A stretch of DNA of 7,965 bases, from positions 1 to 7,965 of the forward strand of contig NZ_JAVRMB020000074.1 in the NCBI RefSeq assembly GCF_031844845.1, given 5' to 3'. Shown here piece after piece: positions 1 through 5,740 of the stretch. The position numbers were made by a program, and so were the translations under genes. The notes beneath the pieces are model-generated. The model was given only the letters and a program-made list of their open reading frames with translations. It made no database searches and had not been told where the DNA came from. Source of the stretch: Endozoicomonas sp031844845 (GTDB lineage Bacteria > Pseudomonadota > Gammaproteobacteria > Pseudomonadales > Endozoicomonadaceae). How positions within the stretch are numbered: position 1 is the first letter of the stretch; each line of letters opens with the position of its first letter.

Positions 1-65
1 ACATGTTTGCGAAGAAAAATAGCCTTTTTTTTGTTGAAATCAGGAATGATCAGTTTTTTTGTGGC

Positions 66-83
66 TGACTAATTAATCAGTCA
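66..83. promoter_or_regulatory. 18-bp near-perfect palindrome, possible operator
   Basis: TGACT (66-70) and AGTCA (79-83) are inverted repeats around ATTAAT (72-77), itself a palindrome. Only the 71/78 pair fails to match. The size and symmetry suit a dimeric DNA-binding protein. It lies about 340 bases before the nearest start codon, so it may belong to a gene beyond the left edge. A chance palindrome in AT-rich DNA is possible. Confidence 0.25.
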
Positions 84-298
84 AATAAATCAGCGAAATG
101 ACCATTACTATATATCAAGTATGGAAAGACGAAGTACTAGCCTGATTCAGTTCTATGAGCTCCCCGTCCCGACCGACTAACAGCAATGATGCTGGCACAA
201 AAATACCCATAAGAATTAATTTTTCTGACTGTTATAGAATAGTGAATTTATCTTCTGTGGAAAAAGAAAAAATAAGATAAAAAATAAGAGATAAATAT

Positions 299-307
299 GG
301 GGGGGGG
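299..307 (+). repeat. Homopolymer run of nine Gs
   Basis: Nine consecutive Gs sit in AT-rich surroundings, 116 bases before the start of the bHLH-like gene. Long G tracts are prone to slipped-strand mispairing and act as phase-variation switches in some host-associated bacteria. A short frame opening at ATG 297 stops at once with nine Gs. One extra G would extend it to only about 21 codons, so a translational switch of a real protein is not evident here. An effect on transcription is possible but unproven. The tract length may also be a sequencing error. Confidence 0.7.
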
Positions 308-412
308 TTAGACTTCGCTACAGAGGGATTGAACTATTTCTTGATGATCTGGTCTAAGTAACCAATTACAAACTACTACTTATTACATAACTTCAACCAA
401 TTTGAAAAATAC

Positions 413-416
413 GAGG
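413..416 (+). promoter_or_regulatory. Ribosome binding site for the bHLH-like gene
   Basis: GAGG lies seven bases before the ATG at 424, which is good bacterial spacing. It supports this start and supports the idea that the gene is translated in a bacterium and is not a stray eukaryotic fragment. Confidence 0.6.
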
Positions 417-423
417 TTATCCA

Positions 424-846
424 ATGGATATTGGACTTGGGCCATACCCGCAACAGAGCTGCTTTAACCCGCAGGAAGAAACAAAGAGATCTTTTGATGC
501 GGGTACGAAAAGAGGCGCACATTTCCATCGGTATGATGTTAATCATTTAGAACAATGCTCTACATTAACCACAGAGAAAAAAAGATACAGATATTTGCCA
601 AAGAAATCAAATGAAGAGCAAAGGCAATCTGCCACCTCGAGAAAAAAAAATCGTATGGATGCAATAAGAGACGGTTTTGAACTGCTAAAAAATAAACTTC
701 CGGAAAATCGGCGCTTATCAAAAATAGAGATTCTGAATCACGCCATATCACGCATTAATTCGCTTACTGAAGAACTAAATACCACGTCAAACATATCAGG
801 TCGTTCAGTGTCTGGTAACAACTCTATTGAGACGTTGACTGACTGA
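424..846 (+). CDS. Small protein with a eukaryotic-type basic helix-loop-helix (bHLH) domain
   Basis: The 140-residue product has an unrecognised N-terminal part (about 1-60), a basic stretch, and a region that fits the bHLH domain without gaps. Basic region: about 67-77 (R67, A70-T71, R73-K-K-N-R77). Helix 1: about 73-92, with M78, I81, F85, L88, L92 and the terminal P93 in family positions. Loop: short, P93-ENRR. Helix 2: about 98-118, starting LSKIEIL and continuing A107, I111, L114, L118. These match the helix 1 'NRM..(L/I)..aF..L...(I/V/L)P' and helix 2 '(K/R)LSK.E.L..A..YI..L' patterns of NeuroD, MyoD and Tal types. The conserved E-box-reading glutamate is replaced by K74. The tail (119-140) is Ser/Thr/Asn-rich. 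No signal peptide or membrane segment is seen. Basic clusters at 52-61 and 73-77 could act as a nuclear targeting signal, which is inference. By the family, it should dimerise through the helices and may bind DNA. Function is unknown; a host-directed effector is one possibility. GAGG at 413-416 supports the start. G+C is about 40%, lower than the nag genes. Confidence 0.75.
   Translation: MDIGLGPYPQQSCFNPQEETKRSFDAGTKRGAHFHRYDVNHLEQCSTLTTEKKRYRYLPKKSNEEQRQSATSRKKNRMDAIRDGFELLKNKLPENRRLSKIEILNHAISRINSLTEELNTTSNISGRSVSGNNSIETLTD
642..650 (+). repeat. Run of nine As inside the basic-region codons
   Basis: Nine As cover the end of R73, K74, K75 and most of N76 in the bHLH-like gene. The frame as given is intact, since the residues on both sides (A70-T71 before, N76-R77-M78 after) sit in register with the family. 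A one-base slip here would abolish the domain. It could be a natural slippage site or a place where the read consensus is weak. Confidence 0.6.
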
Positions 847-966
847 CGTCCTGCGATTTCCTTCAGGCCCTGTTGTTGGCCTACAACCCTTTTACTTCTC
901 GGATTACCTTCCTCTCAGTCAGGTCGGTTCAGGCGCCTTTCAGCCAGACGGGTCTGCTGAGCAAGC

Positions 967-999
967 AAAAAAGCCCCATGAACACAACCATGGGGCTTT
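967..999 (-). terminator. Rho-independent terminator of the nagE-nagF operon
   Basis: An 11-bp perfect inverted repeat (970-980 with 989-999; core GCCCCATG/CATGGGGC) encloses an eight-base loop. On the minus strand the stem is followed by six Ts (complement of the As at 967-972). It begins 18 bases past the nagF stop codon. It also separates this operon from the convergent bHLH-like gene. Confidence 0.9.
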
Positions 1000-1017
1000 C
1001 TGAAAGACTCTCGGCGA

Positions 1018-3570
1018 TCAGGCGGTCAAACGTCTTACCTCTTCCACTGAATCCAGAGTCAACGCTTCACGGGCCAGGCTCTGGCAATGCTCATAGTTCA
1101 GGCTGCGAACACGAGCTTTAACCACCGGAATCGCCGGGACACTGATAGACAGCTCCTGAACGCCAAGACCAACCAGAATTGGCACTGCACTTGGATCACT
1201 GGCCAGGCTTCCGCAGATGCCCGTCCACTTACCTTCTTTGTTGGCCGCTTTCACAGTCATATCAATCAGGCGCAACACGGCAGGATGCAGACCATCCACC
1301 CGGGCCGCCAGTTTCGGATGACCACGGTCAACAGCCAGCGTGTACTGGGTCAGGTCATTGGTACCGATGGAGAAAAAGTCCACTTCTTTGGCAAAGTGAT
1401 CCGCCAGCAGGGCCGCTGAAGGTACTTCAATCATAATACCCACTTCGACCTTAACACCCGCTCTTTCCTGCTCTTCCAGAACCAGCTTTTTCACTGCCCT
1501 GAACTCATCCAGAGAACTGATCATCGGGAACATGATGCGGACACTACCAGCATGGGCCGCCTGCAGAATGGCACGGATCTGCTTACGCAGCATGGAGGGA
1601 CGATTGAGACCAATCCGTACACCACGCTCACCCAGGAAAGGATTTTCCTCTCTCGGCAGCGGCAGATAGGCCAGTGGCTTATCACCACCCACGTCCAGCG
1701 TGCGGATAATGACCGGACGGTCTCTACCCATGGCACCGAGAATATCCTCGTAAGCTTTCACCTGCTCAGCTAGAGATGGCTCGGTTGCACGCTCCATATA
1801 GAGAAACTCGGAACGCAGCAGACCCACCGCTTCAGCACCCAGTTTGACCGCTTTTTCAGCGTCATCCAGGTTGGCGATGTTAGCGGCAATCTCAATGTGA
1901 TGACCGTCTTTGGTAACCGCTGGCTGGTCAGCAACTTTCAGCGCTGCCTCATGTTCAGCAGCAGCACGTTCCTGACGGGCAACGGTTCTGGCAATTTCTT
2001 CCTTAGTAGGATTAACCAGCATGTAACCCTTGTTGGTGTTGAGGATTACATCGGTGCCATTGTCGTATTCACGAACGCTGGCCGGTACGTTCACCAGATA
2101 CGGAATGCCCATGGATCCTGCCAGAATGGCCGCATGGGAGGTAGCACCGCCGTGAAGCGTAGCAATACCAATCACCCGCTGACGATCCAGAGTGACCACT
2201 TCAGAAGGAGTGATGTCCTCAAGGCAGAGAATAGTATTCTCTGGCAGCTGGTCAGTACCACCATCAACACCCATCAGGACGCGCAGAACCCGAAGACCAA
2301 CGTCTTCTACGTCAATAGCACGGGCAGCCAGCATCGGGTTATCCAGCTTGCGCATTGCATCGGCTTCAACCAGAAAACTTCTGTGCCAGGCCCACATGGC
2401 GCTCTTGCCATTTTCAATCAGCTCACGGGCACGCTCACTGATGGCCGGATCTTCCAGCAGCTGCTGATGGGCAACAAACACCTCAGCATGACCACCAACA
2501 TGATCCTTTTCCATTTTGGTAACCAGCTGCTGCAGGGATTCCTGCGCTTTCTGGATACCGTAGCCAAGCTGACCCAGTTCATCGCTGACACCCACTCCCT
2601 CTTCAGGGTAGTCAGGCAGCTCATGGATCAGATGATGCAGCTTACCAATGGCCATACCCGGTGCTGCCTTAACACCTGGTAAACGACCATCGGCACCTTC
2701 TACCGGTCCGAGCAGTGGCGCTTCTTCTTCCATTACTTCATCAGCACCTGGGAGAACATCCACAACCTGTTCACCAAGACCACTGCGGAAACCATCCAGA
2801 ATGGCTTCCATCGCTGCTTTGGCATCAGGGCCGGAAACGGTGATTTGAAGATTTGAGCCCAGCGTAGTGGACAGACCCATCAGGGCCGTCAAACTGTTGG
2901 CTTTGCTCTCTTTACCATTGTCCCTGTTCATAATCATCACTTCAGAATTGAAGCGTTTGATAATCTGAACCAGGGTCGCAGAAGGCCGTGCATGAAGACC
3001 CAGCGGGTTTTTCAGCACAAAGTCTTCCATCAGTGTCACACTGTCCTGATTGCTGTATTTGCTTTCGGTGGACATCACCTTCACAGGCTCAGCACCAATA
3101 CTGAATACAGAGTCCTGACCGGCCTTAACCTCGGTACGAGGATTGACAACAAAACCGGTTTCACCCGTGGTCATCATGATGGCGGTCTGCAGACTGGCGG
3201 CTTTGGCACCGACCAATTCAGCATCAAAAGCCAACAGCTCCTGACCAACAGATACTTTGTCGCCTATTTTGACCTTTGCTTCAAAGCCTTCACCACGGAG
3301 CATCACGGTGTCGATGCCAACGTGAATCAGCACCTCAGCTCCGGAGTCTGTTTTGATCGCCACGGCATGCTTCGAATCATGCAGCTGGCTGATGGTACCG
3401 GCGCAAGGCGCCAGTACCACAGAGTCCGTTGGATTTATCACCACTCCGTCGCCAATCAACCGTCCGGCAAATACCGGGTCAGCTGATTCCTCAATGGATA
3501 ACAGCATCCCGGAAAGAGGCGCGATTAGTGATAACTGGCAAGGCTTGCCGTCTTTTTTGACGAGAGTCAT
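1018..3570 (-). CDS. nagF: PTS EIIA-HPr-Enzyme I fusion protein for N-acetylglucosamine (NagF type)
   Basis: This 850-residue cytoplasmic protein joins three phosphotransfer modules. The glucose-type EIIA (about 10-155) has H68 and H83, matching E. coli EIIA-Glc H75 and H90; H83, in LIHVGIDT, is the phosphorylated one. HPr (about 180-270) has active H193 in GLHARP and S226 at the Ser46 position. Enzyme I (about 297-850) has the phospho-histidine H479 in GGATSHAAI. Its PEP-binding half keeps R586, R623, E715, N738-D739, R749 and C786. All catalytic residues I can check are present. Phosphate passes from PEP to EI, HPr and EIIA, then to the EIIB domains of NagE. The domain order matches P. aeruginosa NagF. 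The start overlaps the nagE stop in an ATGA (3567-3570), and GAGG sits seven bases upstream inside nagE (complement of 3578-3581). This implies translational coupling. A strong terminator follows. Function is near certain; sugar specificity rests on the nag neighbours. Confidence 0.95.
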   Translation of the reverse strand: MTLVKKDGKPCQLSLIAPLSGMLLSIEESADPVFAGRLIGDGVVINPTDSVVLAPCAGTISQLHDSKHAVAIKTDSGAEVLIHVGIDTVMLRGEGFEAKVKIGDKVSVGQELLAFDAELVGAKAASLQTAIMMTTGETGFVVNPRTEVKAGQDSVFSIGAEPVKVMSTESKYSNQDSVTLMEDFVLKNPLGLHARPSATLVQIIKRFNSEVMIMNRDNGKESKANSLTALMGLSTTLGSNLQITVSGPDAKAAMEAILDGFRSGLGEQVVDVLPGADEVMEEEAPLLGPVEGADGRLPGVKAAPGMAIGKLHHLIHELPDYPEEGVGVSDELGQLGYGIQKAQESLQQLVTKMEKDHVGGHAEVFVAHQQLLEDPAISERARELIENGKSAMWAWHRSFLVEADAMRKLDNPMLAARAIDVEDVGLRVLRVLMGVDGGTDQLPENTILCLEDITPSEVVTLDRQRVIGIATLHGGATSHAAILAGSMGIPYLVNVPASVREYDNGTDVILNTNKGYMLVNPTKEEIARTVARQERAAAEHEAALKVADQPAVTKDGHHIEIAANIANLDDAEKAVKLGAEAVGLLRSEFLYMERATEPSLAEQVKAYEDILGAMGRDRPVIIRTLDVGGDKPLAYLPLPREENPFLGERGVRIGLNRPSMLRKQIRAILQAAHAGSVRIMFPMISSLDEFRAVKKLVLEEQERAGVKVEVGIMIEVPSAALLADHFAKEVDFFSIGTNDLTQYTLAVDRGHPKLAARVDGLHPAVLRLIDMTVKAANKEGKWTGICGSLASDPSAVPILVGLGVQELSISVPAIPVVKARVRSLNYEHCQSLAREALTLDSVEEVRRLTA

Positions 3571-5360
3571 GCAGAAACCTCAGCATTGGAAAGATCGTCC
3601 GTCACCGGGATCTTTTTCATTTCATCAACAATCATTTCAGCCTGAGGACCTACGACGATTTGCAGATTCTTATCACCCACACGAACCACCGCGGAAACAC
3701 CCAGAGCTTTAATGCTGGCATCACTGACACTGGAAGCATCTTTCAGGGTCAGGCGCAAACGAGTAATGCAGGCATCAATACTGGTAATATTTTGATGACC
3801 ACCCAGAACCTTCAGGCACTGACGGGCAAACAGAGCACTATCAAGGGGCTTAACTTCAATTTCTTTTTTCACTGTCTCTTTGGCAACTTCTTTTTGGGCA
3901 AGAAGTGCTGCTGCTTCCTGAGCCTGACCAGGCAACTGGATAGAACTCAGGTCTTCACTGACGGCAATCTTCTTCATCTCACCGGCGATAATTTCTGCCT
4001 GTGGACCAAGAATAATTTGCAGGTTCTTCTCACCCATACGGATCATGCCACTGGCGCCCAGCGCCTTGATGACACGCTCATCAGCAACAGCAGGATCGTT
4101 CAGAGTCAAACGCAAACGTGTAATACAGGCGTCGATATTGGTGACATTGTCCAGACCACCAATAGCCCTGGTGAACTGACGAGCCTTATAAGCGTTGTCA
4201 CTCATGCCCTGGGTATCAACAACAGGTGTCGCTTCTACGATACTGTCGTCGTCATCTTCACGACCCGGGGTTTTCAGATTAAAAATCTTGATACCAAAAT
4301 AGAAGACACAAAAGTAGATGGCCGAAAACACCAGACCAATCACAACCAGAGTCCATGGCTTAGTTGCCAGTCCCCAGTTTAGCACCATGTCGAACAGACC
4401 GGCGGAGAAGCCAAAGCCACTCAGCACGCCCATGGCATTGGTCACCACCAGAGAAACACCGGTCAGTACCGCGTGAGCAGCATACAAGCCGGGAGCCAGG
4501 AACATAAACATGAATTCCAGGGGCTCAGTAATACCGGTCAGGAAAGCAGTCAGGGCAACAGAGAACAGAACACCACCCACCTGCGCACGACGGCTCTTCT
4601 TAGCCGTCAAATACATAGCCAGCGCAGCAGCAGGCAGACCAAACATCATGACCGGGAAGAAGCCTGTCATAAACACCCCGGCCGTTGGGTCGCCGGCAAA
4701 GAAGCGTTTTAAGTCACCGGTAGATACTGCTTGCGTAACAGGATCTGTAAACTCACCCAGACCAAACCAGAAGTAGGAATTCAACACGTGATGCAGGCCA
4801 AACGGAATCAGACCACGGTTCAGCGTACCGTATACAAACTGACCAATGGGGCCAGATCCGGCAATACTGTGACCGAAGGTATCAATACCATTTTGAATCG
4901 CTGGCCAGATATAACCACAGGCCCAGCCAATGGCCAGCATGAACAGACCAGTCATGATCGGCACCAGTCGTTTACCGCTGAAGAAGCCCAGAGATGCAGG
5001 CAGAGAAACGGCATGGAAACGGTTGTAAGAGTGACCCGCCACAATACCGCTGACGATACCGCCAAAGAAGGACATGTCGATATCGGGATTAATGGTTGCC
5101 GTGGTGGCTTTCAGAATGAAGAAGCCAACAGCACCGGCGATGGCAGCAGCACCAGCACCATCAATCGACAGGCCAACGGCAATACCCATGGCGAATAGCA
5201 ATGCCAGATTACTGAAAACGGCGTTACCCGCCTCCGCCATAAAGGGAATACCCAGCAGGTCAGGCTGGCCCAGGCGGAGCAGCAACGCTGCGACAGGAAG
5301 AACGGCAATAGGCAGCATCAGCGCCTTACCGAGTTTCTGCAAGTAACCCAATATGTTCAT
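3567..5360 (-). CDS. nagE: N-acetylglucosamine PTS permease EIICBB (NagE with two EIIB domains)
   Basis: This 597-residue inner-membrane protein imports GlcNAc and phosphorylates it to GlcNAc-6-phosphate. EIIC covers about 1-362. Its N-terminus (MNILGYLQKLGKALMLPIAV) is close to E. coli NagE, which fixes the start. It is rich in hydrophobic helices and carries the family motifs FGLHHVLN (187-194) and GITEPLEF (276-283). An acidic linker follows (about 368-388). There are then two EIIB domains, about 389-472 and 508-591. Each has the IDACITRLRL motif with the phosphorylated cysteine, C412 and C531. By hand alignment 49 of 84 positions are identical, about 58%. A charged, Ala/Lys/Glu-rich linker joins them. 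E. coli NagE (648 residues) is EIIC-EIIB-EIIA; here the EIIA is in NagF and a second EIIB takes its place. No strong Shine-Dalgarno is visible before the start (GGTTGA at best). It is the first gene of the operon and is coupled to nagF by a four-base overlap. Confidence 0.96.
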   Translation of the reverse strand: MNILGYLQKLGKALMLPIAVLPVAALLLRLGQPDLLGIPFMAEAGNAVFSNLALLFAMGIAVGLSIDGAGAAAIAGAVGFFILKATTATINPDIDMSFFGGIVSGIVAGHSYNRFHAVSLPASLGFFSGKRLVPIMTGLFMLAIGWACGYIWPAIQNGIDTFGHSIAGSGPIGQFVYGTLNRGLIPFGLHHVLNSYFWFGLGEFTDPVTQAVSTGDLKRFFAGDPTAGVFMTGFFPVMMFGLPAAALAMYLTAKKSRRAQVGGVLFSVALTAFLTGITEPLEFMFMFLAPGLYAAHAVLTGVSLVVTNAMGVLSGFGFSAGLFDMVLNWGLATKPWTLVVIGLVFSAIYFCVFYFGIKIFNLKTPGREDDDDSIVEATPVVDTQGMSDNAYKARQFTRAIGGLDNVTNIDACITRLRLTLNDPAVADERVIKALGASGMIRMGEKNLQIILGPQAEIIAGEMKKIAVSEDLSSIQLPGQAQEAAALLAQKEVAKETVKKEIEVKPLDSALFARQCLKVLGGHQNITSIDACITRLRLTLKDASSVSDASIKALGVSAVVRVGDKNLQIVVGPQAEMIVDEMKKIPVTDDLSNAEVSA

Positions 5361-5455
5361 GTTTGATCAACCATTAATTCTTTATAGTGAGAGTATCTAT
5401 CTGTGTGCTGGCAAATCTAACTGATTTATTTTTTAAAAAAAATAAAAACACGCTA

Positions 5456-5477
5456 AAAACTGATCTGGATCATTATT
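5456..5477. promoter_or_regulatory. Candidate CRP/FNR-family binding site
   Basis: The core TGATCTGGATCA (5461-5472) is a symmetric TGAT-N4-ATCA. Over 22 bases it agrees with the E. coli CRP consensus at 16 positions by hand count, but the outer TG and CA of TGTGA/TCACA are lost. It fits the FNR core equally well. If TATAAA (complement of 5381-5386) is the nagE -10, the site centres near -92.5, a position used by class I CRP activation. That placement is inference. Confidence 0.4.
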
Positions 5478-5522
5478 TTTAGCCATTTACCACCGTTTTC
5501 AGGCATAAAAAACAGCCTTCAT

Positions 5523-5551
5523 TTTTCATCGAAAATTAAATAAGCTATGAT
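5523..5551 (+). promoter_or_regulatory. Candidate sigma-70 promoter for nagB-nagA
   Basis: TTTTCA (5523-5528, 4/6 to the -35 consensus) and TATGAT (5546-5551, 5/6 to the -10) are spaced by 17 bases. Transcription would start near 5558 and give a leader of about 180 bases. TATACT (5653-5658) is an alternative -10 closer to the gene, but it has no good -35. AT-rich DNA produces such matches by chance. Confidence 0.35.
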
Positions 5552-5560
5552 AAAAATCAT
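5547..5560. promoter_or_regulatory. Second TGAT-N4-ATCA palindrome overlapping the candidate nagB -10
   Basis: ATGAT-AAAA-ATCAT is a perfect inverted repeat that matches the FNR-type core. Its centre is 87 bases from the similar core at 5461-5472. It overlaps the TATGAT hexamer and the predicted start, so a protein bound here would more likely repress nagB if that promoter is real. Confidence 0.35.
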
Positions 5561-5691
5561 TACACTTCCCCTGAACAGATTCTTGAGCAAAGCAAAAACA
5601 ATCTATTCGGAATGCTGTTCACGGATCTTCTCTCAGAATACAAAGCAGGTCGTATACTTCAACTACACGACACTGTCTAAATAGAGACCCT

Positions 5692-5707
5692 GATTAGTAA
5701 ACTAATC
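5692..5707. promoter_or_regulatory. 16-bp perfect palindrome upstream of nagB, possible operator
   Basis: GATTAGT (5692-5698) and ACTAATC (5701-5707) are exact inverted repeats separated by AA. The element ends 33 bases before the nagB ATG, in the leader under either candidate promoter. It suits a repressor dimer (GntR, LacI or ROK type) or a small RNA hairpin. I could not match it to a remembered NagC or NagR consensus. Confidence 0.4.
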
Positions 5708-5740
5708 GAGCACAGCGGTTCTTTATATGGAGTTTACGAC

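Larger units (their letters stand above)
1..423. other. AT-rich non-coding region upstream of the bHLH-like gene
   Basis: No convincing gene is seen on either strand. G+C is about 34% by hand count, against about half in the nag genes. It contains T runs at 25-32 and 54-60, a near-perfect palindrome at 66-83, an A-rich purine stretch at 261-296 and a run of nine Gs at 299-307. No hairpin strong enough to make either T run a terminator was found. No -35/-10 pair close to the sigma-70 consensus stands out ahead of position 424, so the promoter of the downstream gene is not identified. Low G+C could reflect a promoter-rich intergenic stretch or acquired DNA. Confidence 0.6.
5361..5740. promoter_or_regulatory. 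Divergent control region between nagE and nagB
   Basis: These 380 AT-rich bases must hold both promoters. Candidate elements are a T6A8 tract (5429-5442) likely to stiffen or bend DNA, TGAT-N4-ATCA palindromes at 5461-5472 and 5548-5559, and a sigma-70-like pair at 5523-5551 for nagB. There is also a TATACT at 5653-5658 and a 16-bp palindrome at 5692-5707. For nagE, TATAAA on the minus strand (complement of 5381-5386) is a possible -10 without a matching -35, which would suit an activated promoter. No riboswitch or small gene was recognised. GGAG at 5729-5732, eight bases before the ATG, is the nagB ribosome binding site. Confidence 0.75.

Noticed and set aside
362..547. A second plus-strand frame, open from 362 to the stop at 548, basic in composition, overlapping the start of the bHLH-like gene
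   Set aside because: It lacks a good start codon with a ribosome binding site and has no recognised domain. The frame from 424 leads directly into the bHLH match, so this one is taken as chance.
865..882. Short hairpin AGGCC/GGCCT after the bHLH-like gene as its terminator
   Set aside because: The stem is only five base pairs and no T run follows directly, so it is too weak to call.
873..1121. Plus-strand open frame of 82 codons crossing the terminator and the 3' end of nagF
   Set aside because: It crosses the nagF terminator hairpin and the end of nagF, has no family resemblance and no clear ribosome binding site.
1897..2682. Long plus-strand open frame of 261 codons opposite nagF
   Set aside because: It lies wholly antisense to a fully intact PTS gene, shows no recognisable domain, and is explained by codon bias of the real gene.
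3660..4382. Plus-strand open frame of 240 codons opposite nagE
   Set aside because: It is antisense to the two EIIB domains, and its repeated wording simply mirrors the EIIB duplication.
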